Assembly: GCA_000436115.1 (NCBI GenBank)
Contig: FR894558.1
Coordinates: 48,041-112,040 of the forward strand
Origin: Firmicutes bacterium CAG:534
GTDB taxonomy: Bacteria; Bacillota; Clostridia; Lachnospirales; Lachnospiraceae
Reading direction: 5' to 3'
DNA: 64,000 bases
The notes beneath the pieces are model-generated. The model made no database searches, was not told where the DNA came from, and saw only the letters and a program-made list of their open reading frames with translations. The translations under genes were made by a program, and so were the position numbers. The first letter of the stretch is position 1. Every line of letters begins with the position of its first letter. Of this stretch, positions 33,222-42,189 are shown piece after piece.

Positions 33222-34595
33222 TTAAGGACGATCTTTCATGGGGATGTAAATCTGGTCTTCCCCAATGGGTCTATAAGCAGGTCTTATGATCTTTCCGTTA
33301 TTGGCAAGCTCTTCCATTCTGTGAGCGCTCCAACCGGAAATACGGGCAATGGCAAAGATCGGAGTATATAGCTCCATTGGCAGATCCAGCATGTGATAAA
33401 CAAAGCCGGAATAAAAGTCTACATTGATGCTGACGCCCTTGTACATCTGACGCTCGGCTGCAATGATTTCAGGAGCCAGGCGTTCTACCAGAGAGTAGAG
33501 GGCAAATTCCTTGTGCAGGCCTTTTTCCACAGAAAGCTTTTCTACGAAGGATTTAAAGATCACGGCACGGGGGTCGGATTTAGAATAGATCGCATGGCCT
33601 ACGCCGTAGATAAGGCCGGCATGATCGAAGGCGTCCTTGTGAAGGAGCTTCTTCAAGTAATTGCCAACCTCTTCCTCGTCGGCCCAATCTTTTACCTGTT
33701 CCTTCATATCCTCAAACATCTTAACAACCTTAATGTTGGCGCCGCCGTGGCGTGGACCTTTCAGGGAGCCGATGGCTGCTGCAATGGTAGAATAGGTATC
33801 TGTCAGGGAGGATGTGACAACATGGGTGGTAAAGGTGGAATTATTTCCGCCGCCATGCTCCATATGCAGAACAAGTGCAATGTCTAAAAGCTTTGCCTCC
33901 AGGGGCGTATAGGAGCTGTCAGGACGAAGCAGGTGAAGAATGTTCTCCGCAGCGGAAAGATTGGGGTCAGGTCTGTGGATAAACAGGCTTTTGCCATCAT
34001 GATAGTGACAGTATGCCTGGTATCCGTAAATAGACAAAAGTGGGAACAGGCTGATCAGCTGCAGGCACTGACGGAGCACATTGGGCAGAGAAACATCATC
34101 TGCCCTGTCATCATAGGAATACAGGGTCAGCACGCTTCTGGCAAGCGTATTCATCATATCGCTGCTTGGAGCTTTCATAATAATGTCCCGTACAAAGCTT
34201 GTAGGGAGAGTGCGGTAGTTCGCAAGCAGGGTCCTGAAGTCTGCAAGCTCCTTTTCGTCAGGCAGTTTGTCAAAAAGCAGAAGATATGTAACCTCTTCAA
34301 AGCCAAAACGGTTATCAGATGTAAAACCATCAACCAGATCCTTCACGTTGTATCCACGGTAAAAAAGCTGACCATGAGCCGGATGCGCCACCCCGTCAAT
34401 GACTTCGGTTGCACGGACATCTGAAATCTTGGTCAGGCCTGCAAGAACACCTTTTCCGTTCAGATCCCTGAGACCTCGTTTTACCTCATACTTGGTAAAC
34501 AGTTCAGGATCGATCTGGTCAGCGGTTTCGCTCATTTTGGCAAGACGAATGATATCCGGTGTGATCTCGGAGAAAATATTGATATGATTATCCAT
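33222..34595 (-). CDS. Citrate synthase
   Basis: This protein of 457 residues condenses acetyl-CoA and oxaloacetate to citrate. The catalytic set is visible: His in LKGPRHGGANI, His in GVGHAIYSKSDPRA and Asp in SINVDFYSGFVY. HMEHGGGNNSTFT is also typical. It is longer than the 370-430 residues of common types, with an N-terminal extension (FSEITPDIIRLAKMSE...) seen in clostridial forms. It is transcribed alone from a promoter 150 bases upstream. In a fermenting anaerobe it more likely feeds glutamate synthesis than a full TCA cycle. Confidence 0.94.
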   Translation of the reverse strand: MDNHINIFSEITPDIIRLAKMSETADQIDPELFTKYEVKRGLRDLNGKGVLAGLTKISDVRATEVIDGVAHPAHGQLFYRGYNVKDLVDGFTSDNRFGFEEVTYLLLFDKLPDEKELADFRTLLANYRTLPTSFVRDIIMKAPSSDMMNTLARSVLTLYSYDDRADDVSLPNVLRQCLQLISLFPLLSIYGYQAYCHYHDGKSLFIHRPDPNLSAAENILHLLRPDSSYTPLEAKLLDIALVLHMEHGGGNNSTFTTHVVTSSLTDTYSTIAAAIGSLKGPRHGGANIKVVKMFEDMKEQVKDWADEEEVGNYLKKLLHKDAFDHAGLIYGVGHAIYSKSDPRAVIFKSFVEKLSVEKGLHKEFALYSLVERLAPEIIAAERQMYKGVSINVDFYSGFVYHMLDLPMELYTPIFAIARISGWSAHRMEELANNGKIIRPAYRPIGEDQIYIPMKDRP

Positions 34596-34747
34596 AGAAA
34601 GCTCCTTTCTGCTGATTGATTATGGTTTGAAAGTGATTGAAAAGTCTGAGCTGAAAATCCTGTGAAGCGTCGGCAGATCCGAAACGCTGTTGGCAGTCAA
34701 TTTCGAAATAAGCAGAAAACTTATCAGAAAATAAAATTAATAGTTAA

Positions 34748-34776
34748 ATGATACCATGTGAAAACCATTCAAACAA
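34748..34776 (-). promoter_or_regulatory. Promoter of the citrate synthase gene
   Basis: On the minus strand, TTGTTT (34771-34776), 17 bases, TATCAT (34748-34753). It gives a leader of about 145 bases before the start at 34595. I see no known riboswitch in that leader. Confidence 0.6.
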
Positions 34777-34837
34777 GAAAAAAATAGAAGTTTACAAAAA
34801 TTTAAAAATTATAACGGCTGCTCTCTTTCTTTTATAG

Positions 34838-34866
34838 TTGTATTTTCAGGGGGATTTGGATATAAT
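34838..34866 (+). promoter_or_regulatory. Promoter of the 6S-like RNA
   Basis: TTGTAT (34838-34843), 17 bases, TATAAT (34861-34866). Transcription should start near 34873. Confidence 0.8.
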
Positions 34867-34872
34867 GAAATT

Positions 34873-35100
34873 AACCTGAGATGTGCGATAATTCCTGTTG
34901 TTTTGAACCTACAGATACTTTAAACGGGATTCCTATATCGCCAGGCGGCTGTCAAGCCCCCACCTCCTTGGAGGGATTGGAGGGGAAGGCAAAAGTGCTG
35001 GCTGCGGTGACCCACCTAGCATAGCTAGGAGTCAAAAGACAGGAACCGGCATTTTGGGGGACAGAAGAAAAAGCAACCAGATCTGGTTGCTTTTTCTTTT
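34873..35100 (+). ncRNA. ssrS: 6S-like regulatory RNA
   Basis: The 547-base gap between citrate synthase and the SpoIID-like gene holds a transcript with its own promoter and terminator and no reading frame. It folds as a rod. TTCCTGT (34892-34898) pairs with ACAGGAA (35039-35045), and TTTTGA (34901-34906) with TCAAAA (35032-35037). Inside, GCCAG pairs with CTGGC and CCTCC-TT-GGAGG forms the tip. Between the two stems is an open region with a small hairpin, CCTAGC-ATA-GCTAGG (35015-35029), on its 3' side. A closing stem, central bubble with a 3' hairpin, and terminal stem are the hallmarks of 6S RNA, which binds sigma-A RNA polymerase. The family call rests on this shape, not on a covariance search. 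Confidence 0.7.
35068..35100 (+). terminator. Terminator of the 6S-like RNA
   Basis: The perfect palindrome AAAAAGCAACCAGA (35068-35081) / TCTGGTTGCTTTTT (35082-35095) is followed by more T to 35100. Confidence 0.92.
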
Positions 35101-35142
35101 CGTAAATAGATATTACAGGCGGCAGAGCGGGAAAGGAAGCGC

Positions 35143-37482
35143 ATGAGGAAAAAAACAGGACGATTGACTATAAAGGCATTTTTCATTTTCTTTTTTGCAG
35201 TGCTGTTTCTGGTATTGCTCTGCAGGGAAGAAGCTGCATGGAAAAAGAAACAGCCAAAAGGGGAGCGGATCACTGCGAAGGAAGTCAGGGTTCTTTGCAG
35301 GGAACTGGAAGCGGCCGGAGCGAGGGGGCCTGAAAAGGAGAAGCTGGAATCGTTTTGGGAAAACCACAGGGAAGAATATGTAAGCTACACTACATACAAG
35401 GAGCTGCTTTCTCTTTTGGTGGATGCGGATCATGCGGAAGAGGTGCCGTTTTATGAAAAGAAATATCGAAGCGACTTTCAGATCATAAAGAAAGACTGGT
35501 ATCAGTGCTATCAAAAGCTTTTGCAGTATTACGGACTGGAGAAGGTGATCAGTGAGGAAACCATAGAACTGCTTTGCAGCAGTGAAAGCCTTTTGGAGAA
35601 GGGAGAAAAGGAGATCCTGCTGACGGCAGATGGGAAAGAACTGGTTCCTGTGGCAGAGGAGGCCTTTAAGCTGGAATATACGGTAGTGTCCGGGTATCTG
35701 TATGAAAACAGGCTTCTGGCAGTGACCGAAGTACAGGATCAGGAGGCAGCGGTCTATAATGCTTTGATCCTGGAAAGCGGAACAGGTGGACTGCGTTATT
35801 TTTATAAGGGCTATGAGATCTGCAGTGCAGGGGAACAAAAAGCTGTAGGCAAGGAGAAGGCGGCGGATCTGGTCTTTGGCGGGGGACAGATAAGGGAGAT
35901 CCGGACGAAGGAAGAACTGATCAGCGGAAAGCTGGTTGGAATAGAGGAGGATAAGCTGGAAATAGAGGGAAAAGGAAGCTTTCCCATAGACAGCCGCTGT
36001 CAGGGCTACCGTTTGTATGGAGCTTTGCAGAATGCAGAAAGGTCAGAGCTGCTTTTAGGCTATGACTTTACAGATTTTGTGCTGGATCATGGAAAGATAT
36101 GCGCCTTTTTTATAGCCAGGGAAGAGGAGCTTAGTACCATAAGAGTTGCCATTAAGAATGAAAAGACAGGAAGGCTCTATCATGACAGCCTTATCTTTTG
36201 CAGCGACAGGCCGCTTCTTTTGGAATATGGCGTGGGGGATGAAATAACGCAGGAGATCCTGGAACCGTTAAAGCCTTTTGAGATTGGAAAGGATAGCTCC
36301 TGCCTGAAGGAAGGGCGGGTAAAGCTGTCGGGAGATACCAATACCGCAAGAATCTGTCTTTCCTCCCTGCAAAGAGCAAGCGGAGAACCCTACTACGCCG
36401 GAACCCTTGAGGTGATCGGAACAAAGCAGGGGCTGATCCTGATCAATGAACTGCCGCTTGAAAATTATCTGTTCTCCGTGGTGCCAAGTGAAATGCCCGC
36501 ATCTTATCCGGGAGAGGCGCTGAAGGCCCAGGCTATCTGTGCAAGAACCTATGCCATCAGATATTTATACGCTCCCGGATACCCGGAGTACGGCGCTCAT
36601 GTGGATGACAGTGTAAGCTTTCAGGTCTACAATAACCTGCAGGAAAATGCAGATACCACAAAGGCAGTGAAGGAAACAGCGGGAAAGTATCTGTGCTATG
36701 AGGAAGAGCCCGTTTCTACTTATTATTACTCTACCTCCTGCGGCTACGGAACAGATGAAAGCGTATGGAGCGGAAAGGAAGAAGCACAGATGCCCTACCT
36801 TTCGGCGCACCATATTGCTGCAAAAACAGAAGAGGGCTTTACGCCCGGGGAGCTTCAAAAGGAAGAAAATTTCAGGGAGTATATTACGAAGGAAGATGAA
36901 ATGGCATATGAAAAGGAAGAACCGTGGTTCCGCTGGACGGCAAAGGTAGAAAAGCTGGAGGTATCGGAGTTGTCTGACAGACTAAAGGAACGTTTCCTTG
37001 CCGATCCGGAAAAAGTGCTCTTTTATGAAGGAACAGGAGATCCGGAATATGACGGGAAGGGCTATGTATCGCAGGAGCCGGGCAGGATTAAGAGCATTTA
37101 CGAGATCCGATGCCAGAAGAGAGGGGAAGGAGGCGTGATGGAGGAGCTTTTGCTGGAAACCGATCTGGGAACATATAAGGTCCTGACAGAATATAATATC
37201 AGATATATCCTGAACCAGAACTGCCAGGTCAGGCGGGCGGACGGTTCTTTGTATGAAGCTGCGACCCTGCTTCCCAGCGCCTATCTGATAATTGACGTTG
37301 TCAAATCCGGGAAAGATGTGATAGGATATACAATGATCGGGGGCGGCTATGGGCATGGCGTTGGAATGTCACAAAATGGTGCAAAGGCCATGGCCCTTTC
37401 GGGAAAAAGCTGCGAGGAAATCCTTTCCTTCTTTTTCCCCAGCTGTGAACAGAGGGAGGCTGCGCCCATAAGGATGGATTGA
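35143..37482 (+). CDS. SpoIID/LytB-domain protein (putative lytic transglycosylase)
   Basis: This protein of 779 residues has an N-terminal membrane anchor (about residues 8-25) and a long region to about 400 without a family I recognise, with small beta repeats. From about 430 a SpoIID domain follows: LPLENYLFSVVPSEMPASYP with candidate catalytic Glu450, ALKAQAICARTYAI, and TYYYSTSCGYGTDES. The closing motif GGGYGHGVGMSQNGAKAMA is near residue 735. SpoIID cuts glycan strands during engulfment; LytB-like relatives modify amidases. The protein is about twice the size of SpoIID. It shares a transcription direction with the BrkB-like gene 10 bases on. Confidence 0.85.
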   Translation: MRKKTGRLTIKAFFIFFFAVLFLVLLCREEAAWKKKQPKGERITAKEVRVLCRELEAAGARGPEKEKLESFWENHREEYVSYTTYKELLSLLVDADHAEEVPFYEKKYRSDFQIIKKDWYQCYQKLLQYYGLEKVISEETIELLCSSESLLEKGEKEILLTADGKELVPVAEEAFKLEYTVVSGYLYENRLLAVTEVQDQEAAVYNALILESGTGGLRYFYKGYEICSAGEQKAVGKEKAADLVFGGGQIREIRTKEELISGKLVGIEEDKLEIEGKGSFPIDSRCQGYRLYGALQNAERSELLLGYDFTDFVLDHGKICAFFIAREEELSTIRVAIKNEKTGRLYHDSLIFCSDRPLLLEYGVGDEITQEILEPLKPFEIGKDSSCLKEGRVKLSGDTNTARICLSSLQRASGEPYYAGTLEVIGTKQGLILINELPLENYLFSVVPSEMPASYPGEALKAQAICARTYAIRYLYAPGYPEYGAHVDDSVSFQVYNNLQENADTTKAVKETAGKYLCYEEEPVSTYYYSTSCGYGTDESVWSGKEEAQMPYLSAHHIAAKTEEGFTPGELQKEENFREYITKEDEMAYEKEEPWFRWTAKVEKLEVSELSDRLKERFLADPEKVLFYEGTGDPEYDGKGYVSQEPGRIKSIYEIRCQKRGEGGVMEELLLETDLGTYKVLTEYNIRYILNQNCQVRRADGSLYEAATLLPSAYLIIDVVKSGKDVIGYTMIGGGYGHGVGMSQNGAKAMALSGKSCEEILSFFFPSCEQREAAPIRMD

Positions 37483-37492
37483 GGAAGCCTTT

Positions 37493-38350
37493 ATGTTTAA
37501 AAGACTCTTATTTATCGGATATGATTTTAACAAGCATATGAGCAGAAAAAATATAAGCGCTTTTGCAGCAAGCACTGCGTTTTTCCTTTTTCTGTCTCTG
37601 ATCCCGGCACTGATGCTTTTATGTGCGGTCATCCCTTACACGCCTTTGACAGAGAGCAATGTGATGAGCGCACTGACGCAGATTTCGCCGGATACCATGG
37701 ATCCTCTGGTGGTAAGTATCATTTCGGATGTATATGATAAATCTGTGGGACTGATCTCCGTTACGGCGATCGGTACGCTGTGGTCAGCCGGAAAGGGCGT
37801 TCTGGCATTGATGCGGGGACTGAATGCGATCAATAACGTGGAAGAAAACAGAAACTATTTTGTGCTCCGCATGATCGCCTCTCTATATACGATCCTGACG
37901 CTGGTGGCAGTGGTGATTTCTCTTTTGTTTATGGTATTTGGAAATACCCTGATCGGGATCATTGAGGGGATCGTTCCGGGCAGCTCTTACTTTTTTGCAT
38001 TGCTGATGCATTTCAGGACTCCCTTTGTGTGGGTGATCATGACGCTCATTATCGCACTGATGTATGCGTATGTGCCTGGAACAAAGCAGGGATTTCGGAT
38101 GCAGCTTCCGGGAGCCGGGCTTGCGGCAATCGGATGGAGTGCGACAACATTTTGCTTTTCGGTATATATCGATGAATTTAATGGATTTAATACCTACGGA
38201 AGCCTGACAACGATCATTATCTTGATGCTCTGGCTTTATGCCGGAATGTATATCATTTTGGTGGGAGCCTATATCAACCGCTATTTTAAACCTGCATTTC
38301 AGTTCTTTATTGGGAAAAAGAAGGTTGACAAGCGGAGCAAGATTGACTAA
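37493..38350 (+). CDS. YihY/BrkB-family membrane protein
   Basis: This protein of 285 residues has six predicted membrane helices. The family pattern is present: KNISAFAASTAFFLFLSLIP at residues 19-38, GTLWSAGKGVLALMRGLNAI near 100, and WSATTFCFSVYIDEFNGFNTYGSLTTIIILMLWLYAGMYIILVGAYIN towards the end (position guide). YihY-type proteins were once called ribonuclease BN, but the real RNase BN is a different protein; the role of this family is unknown. GAGGAAG at 37481-37487 is the ribosome site. The promoter of the pheS T-box unit lies inside its last codons. Confidence 0.9.
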   Translation: MFKRLLFIGYDFNKHMSRKNISAFAASTAFFLFLSLIPALMLLCAVIPYTPLTESNVMSALTQISPDTMDPLVVSIISDVYDKSVGLISVTAIGTLWSAGKGVLALMRGLNAINNVEENRNYFVLRMIASLYTILTLVAVVISLLFMVFGNTLIGIIEGIVPGSSYFFALLMHFRTPFVWVIMTLIIALMYAYVPGTKQGFRMQLPGAGLAAIGWSATTFCFSVYIDEFNGFNTYGSLTTIIILMLWLYAGMYIILVGAYINRYFKPAFQFFIGKKKVDKRSKID

Positions 38351-38353
38351 GAT
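38325..38353 (+). promoter_or_regulatory. Promoter of the T-box-pheST unit
   Basis: TTGACA (38325-38330), 17 bases, TAAGAT (38348-38353). It lies within the 3' end and stop codon of the BrkB-like gene. Confidence 0.8.
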
Positions 38354-38359
38354 ACAGAT

Positions 38360-38619
38360 ATATGCAGGTAAAGGCTGTGAAGGTGTACAGTAGCGAAGTG
38401 TTTTCTTACAGAGAGAAGAAGTCATCGGCTGTGAGCTTCTTTAAGTTCAGACATGGAGTGAATTTCCCACCGGAGCTTTTAGGCTGAACCCCAGCGGGCA
38501 GTAAGCTTAAACGTCACACGCGTTAAGTGTCAGAGGTGTCTGCCGCATTGGCAGGAACTTGGGTGGTACCGCGGATCAGATTCGTCCCTTGTATTTATAA
38601 TAGATACAAGGGTTTTTTT
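38360..38619 (+). promoter_or_regulatory. T-box leader controlling pheS-pheT (tRNA-Phe sensing)
   Basis: The leader carries the T-box core TGGGTGGTACCGCGG at 38560-38574, stem I features (AGTAGCGAAG, AGAGAGAAG, and the GCTGTGAGC segment) and the likely specifier TTC at 38464-38466 (in GTGAATTTCCC), which matches the Phe codon and the downstream phenylalanyl-tRNA synthetase genes. A terminator follows: CCCTTGTAT (38586-38594) with ATACAAGGG (38604-38612) and seven T. Uncharged tRNA-Phe should stabilise the antiterminator and allow transcription (established for T-boxes). This explains the 304-base gap before pheS. Confidence 0.93.
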
Positions 38620-38654
38620 ATGTTCATTTATCAAAGAGAAGAGAGGTAGAAAAG

Positions 38655-39698
38655 ATGCAGGATCAGGTATTATCAGACAAGCTTTCCTCATTAAAGGAAA
38701 AGATCGAAGGAGAGCTGAAGCAGCTAAAGAGTTCAAAAGAGCTTTATGAATTCAAAAATCTATATCTTGAAGGGAAAAAGAGCAAGATCAGCGAGCTGAT
38801 GAAGGAAATGGGAAAGCTTGCCCCGGAAGAAAGAGCAGGATATGGAAAATCCGTTAATGATCTCAAAAGCTGGGCTTTTGACAGATTTGCGGATATGGAA
38901 GACAAAATGAAAAAGCTGGAGCTTATGCACAGATATGAGAGGGAAAAGATCGACCTTACTATCCCGGCACAGCCTGTAAAGATCGGAAATCTGCACCCTG
39001 TTACCCTGGTCAGAAATCAGCTTATTGATATTTTTGCAGGAATGGGCTTTGAGATTTATGAGGGAAGTGAAATCGAAACGGATTATTATAATTTTACAGC
39101 CCTGAACACTCCGAAGGATCATCCCGCAAGAGATATGCAGGATACCTTTTATCTGTCGCCCGAGTTTTTGCTGCGTACCCAGACTTCAGCGGGCCAGATC
39201 CATGTAATGGAAAAGAAGCAGCCACCGATTAAGATCCTTTCCCCCGGAAAGGTGTTCCGTTCTGATGATGATGCTACCCATTCGCCCATGTTTTCCCAGA
39301 TGGAGGGACTGGTAGTAGATAAGGGAATCACGCTGGGAGACTTAAAGGGAATGCTGGATGTGTTTGTACAGAAGGTGTTCGGTGAAAATGTGACAACCCG
39401 TCTGCGCCCGTCCTATTTCCCGTTTACAGAGCCTTCCGTTGAGGTGGACGTAAGCTGTTTTGAATGCGGCGGTAAGGGATGCAGCCTCTGCAAGGGAACA
39501 GGCTGGATCGAGATCCTTGGTGCCGGTGTGGTCAACAAGAGAGTCCTGGAAAACTGCGGAATTGATTCCGAGGAATACAGCGGTTTTGCCTTTGGAATGG
39601 GACTGGAGCGTATTGCCATGCTCAAATACGGTATCAATAATATTAAACTGTTATTCAATTCAGACCTGCGTGTGTTAGAGCAGATCAATGAGAAATAG
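38655..39698 (+). CDS. pheS: Phenylalanyl-tRNA synthetase alpha subunit
   Basis: This protein of 347 residues has an N-terminal coiled coil (about residues 1-90, rich in Lys/Glu), then the class II catalytic core: HPVTLVRNQLIDIFAGMGFE, FTALNTPKDHPARDMQDTFY, LLRTQTSAGQIHVME (motif 2 region) and GFAFGMGLERIAMLKYGI (motif 3). A small Cys4 zinc-type knuckle, CFECGGKGCSLCKGTGW, is near 255. It forms the alpha2beta2 enzyme with PheT. GAGG at 38641-38644 is the ribosome site. Expression is under the T-box at 38360. Confidence 0.97.
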   Translation: MQDQVLSDKLSSLKEKIEGELKQLKSSKELYEFKNLYLEGKKSKISELMKEMGKLAPEERAGYGKSVNDLKSWAFDRFADMEDKMKKLELMHRYEREKIDLTIPAQPVKIGNLHPVTLVRNQLIDIFAGMGFEIYEGSEIETDYYNFTALNTPKDHPARDMQDTFYLSPEFLLRTQTSAGQIHVMEKKQPPIKILSPGKVFRSDDDATHSPMFSQMEGLVVDKGITLGDLKGMLDVFVQKVFGENVTTRLRPSYFPFTEPSVEVDVSCFECGGKGCSLCKGTGWIEILGAGVVNKRVLENCGIDSEEYSGFAFGMGLERIAMLKYGINNIKLLFNSDLRVLEQINEK

Positions 39699-39715
39699 TC
39701 AGGAGGAAACGGATC

Positions 39716-42160
39716 ATGATATTACCATTAAGCTGGTTAAAGGAATATGTGGATGTAGATGTAACACCCGATGAACTGGAAAAGAAGCTGTTCGACGCAG
39801 GGTTTGAGGTAGAAGAAAAATATGAGCTTGGCAAAGATGTGAGCAACATCGTAGTAGGACTTGTAGAGTCCTGTGAGCCTATTCCCGAAACTCATTTGCA
39901 TGTGTGTCAGGTAAATGCAGGCTCATATGGAACCATGCAGGTTTGCTGCGGGGCGGACAATGTCTGTGCCGGAGGAAAGTTCCCTCTTGCCCTTCCCGGA
40001 GCAAGTGTTTATGCAACGGCCAAGGATCATAAGACGGTAGAAGGAGTTATGACCATTAAAAAGGGAAAGCTCCGCGGCTATGAATCAAACGGAATGCTTT
40101 GTTCCGGTGTGGAGCTTGGACTGACAGAGGATCTTTATCCCGGATCAGAATACAACGGGCTTTTGGCGCTGCCGGAGGATGCACAGCCGGGCGAGGATGT
40201 AAAGAAGCTTACCGGACTGGATGATGTGATTTTTGACATTGCGCTTACAGCAAACCGTCCGGACTGCCAGAGCATTCTGGGAATGGCAAGGGAAGTTGCG
40301 GCTATCTTGGGAAAAGAGCTTAAGATGCCTGCAACAGACTATACAGAGACAGAAGCTGTAAAGGAAGGATTTCAGGTTCAGGTGGAAGCGCCGGAGCTGT
40401 GTCCCCGTTACAGTGCGCACTATGTATATGATGTTAAGATCGGGCCGTCACCGTTATGGATGAAACGAAGATTGGCGCTTTTGGGAATGTCCTCTATTTC
40501 CAATGTGGTCGATATAACAAACTATGTGCTCAAGGAAATCGGACAGCCGATGCATGCCTTTGACTGCTCTTATCTGGAAGGAAACGAGATCTGCGTCAGA
40601 AGGGCAAAGGATCAGGAAAAGATCGTGACCCTGGATGAGCAGGAATACGAGATGAATACAGAAAACCTTGTGATCTGCGACGGGGTAAAGCCCGTTGCCC
40701 TTGCAGGAGTGATGGGGGGACTGAATTCAGAGATCCGTGACACCACAAAGGATGTAATGTTTGAATCTGCTAAATTTGCCAGGGACAATGTAAGAAAAAC
40801 GGCAAGAAGCCTGGGAAAGAGTACAGATGCAAGCGCCCGTTATGAAAAAGGGGTAGACGAGTATTCGGTTGTGCTTGGCATGAAGCGTGCCCTTCACTTA
40901 ATAGAAGAACTGGGCTGCGGAAAGGTTTCCTCCACGCATATTGATGTGAATACCGGTAACAGCATTGAGCCTACGGAAATGAAAGTCAGCCTCCGCAAAG
41001 TGAACGGGGTGCTTGGGATTGAAGTGCCGAAGGAGGATGTGATCAGGATCATGAAAAACCTGGATTTTGCGCCCTCGGTAGAAGGAGATGAGCTGACCAT
41101 CCATGTGCCTGCTTATCGGGAAGATATGCTCCCTGATGGAGAAAAGGATGTAGAACGGTATCCGGATGTGGCGGAAGAAGTGATCCGTATGTATGGTTAT
41201 GATCATATTGTACCTACCTTCCTTCCCAGCGCACAGGTTACCATGGGCGGACTGAGCAAAAAGCAGAAGGGAGAGCTTGCCTTAAAGAGAACGCTCTGTT
41301 CCATTGGGATCAACGAATGCATGCATTATTCCTTCTTCTCACCGGCAGATCTGGATCTGCTGAAATATGCTCCTGATGCGGAGGAAAGAAAAGCGATCAG
41401 ACTGTTAAATCCTATCAACCAGGATCTGTCCCTTATGAGAACAACGCTGGCTGCATCCATGGTGAATGCCATTGCAAGAAATGAGAAGAATGGTATTTTA
41501 GAAGGAAAACTGTTTGAGGTTGCAAAGAGATTTATTCCGAAGTCTCTGCCTCTTACAGAGTATCCGGAGGAAAAGGATACTCTTTGTGTGGGGATTTTCG
41601 GAGCGCAGGAAAGTTTTTATACCATGAAGAGCATTGCAAATACCATTGCAGAAAGCATGGATATCCAGTTTGCCTATGAAAAGGAAGAAAAGAGCTTCCT
41701 ACATCCTTATCAGACGGTTGCCATTTTCTGTGAAGGAGAGAAGATCGGTTATTTCGGAAAACTGGCCTACGATATTCAGAATGAACTGAATATGCGTACC
41801 GGCGCATTCCTGATGGAGATAGATCTTGACCTGCTTTCCGCATGGTATGGCAAGAAGAGAGTGTTCTCCTCCTTGTCCAAATATGCAGAGGAAAAGCGTG
41901 ATCTTGCTTTTGTTATGGATAAGGAAATCACCTTTGGCCAGGTGGAAGACTGTATCCGCAGAGCCAATAAATATATTAAAGAGATCAGACTCTTTGATGT
42001 CTATGAGGGCGGCCAGATCCCGGAGGGAAAGAAGAGCATGGCATATACCATTACCTTTGCACCTAAGGAAGAGGCATTTAATGCAGAAGAGGTTCAGAAG
42101 TTTGTGGATAAGATCTGCCGTACCCTGAAAAATGATCTGGACATTGATCTGAGAGCCTGA
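39716..42160 (+). CDS. pheT: Phenylalanyl-tRNA synthetase beta subunit
   Basis: This protein of 814 residues has the usual bacterial order: N-terminal tRNA-binding OB domain (about 40-155; VCCGADNVCAGGKFPLALPG), B3/B4 editing domain (about 205-380; RYSAHYVYDVKIGPSPLWMK), B5 (about 405-480), the catalytic-like core (NECMHYSFFSPADLDLL) and the C-terminal anticodon-binding FDX-ACB domain (about 720-814; LSKYAEEKRDLAFVMDKEI). It begins 17 bases after pheS. Confidence 0.97.
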   Translation: MILPLSWLKEYVDVDVTPDELEKKLFDAGFEVEEKYELGKDVSNIVVGLVESCEPIPETHLHVCQVNAGSYGTMQVCCGADNVCAGGKFPLALPGASVYATAKDHKTVEGVMTIKKGKLRGYESNGMLCSGVELGLTEDLYPGSEYNGLLALPEDAQPGEDVKKLTGLDDVIFDIALTANRPDCQSILGMAREVAAILGKELKMPATDYTETEAVKEGFQVQVEAPELCPRYSAHYVYDVKIGPSPLWMKRRLALLGMSSISNVVDITNYVLKEIGQPMHAFDCSYLEGNEICVRRAKDQEKIVTLDEQEYEMNTENLVICDGVKPVALAGVMGGLNSEIRDTTKDVMFESAKFARDNVRKTARSLGKSTDASARYEKGVDEYSVVLGMKRALHLIEELGCGKVSSTHIDVNTGNSIEPTEMKVSLRKVNGVLGIEVPKEDVIRIMKNLDFAPSVEGDELTIHVPAYREDMLPDGEKDVERYPDVAEEVIRMYGYDHIVPTFLPSAQVTMGGLSKKQKGELALKRTLCSIGINECMHYSFFSPADLDLLKYAPDAEERKAIRLLNPINQDLSLMRTTLAASMVNAIARNEKNGILEGKLFEVAKRFIPKSLPLTEYPEEKDTLCVGIFGAQESFYTMKSIANTIAESMDIQFAYEKEEKSFLHPYQTVAIFCEGEKIGYFGKLAYDIQNELNMRTGAFLMEIDLDLLSAWYGKKRVFSSLSKYAEEKRDLAFVMDKEITFGQVEDCIRRANKYIKEIRLFDVYEGGQIPEGKKSMAYTITFAPKEEAFNAEEVQKFVDKICRTLKNDLDIDLRA

Positions 42161-42189
42161 AAGGAAAAAGAAAAGGAGATAAGAGAAAA

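Noticed and set aside
35025..35838. Minus-strand open frames across the 6S-like RNA and the SpoIID-like gene
   Set aside because: They lie opposite a structured RNA and a real gene, lack ribosome sites and have no protein-like features.
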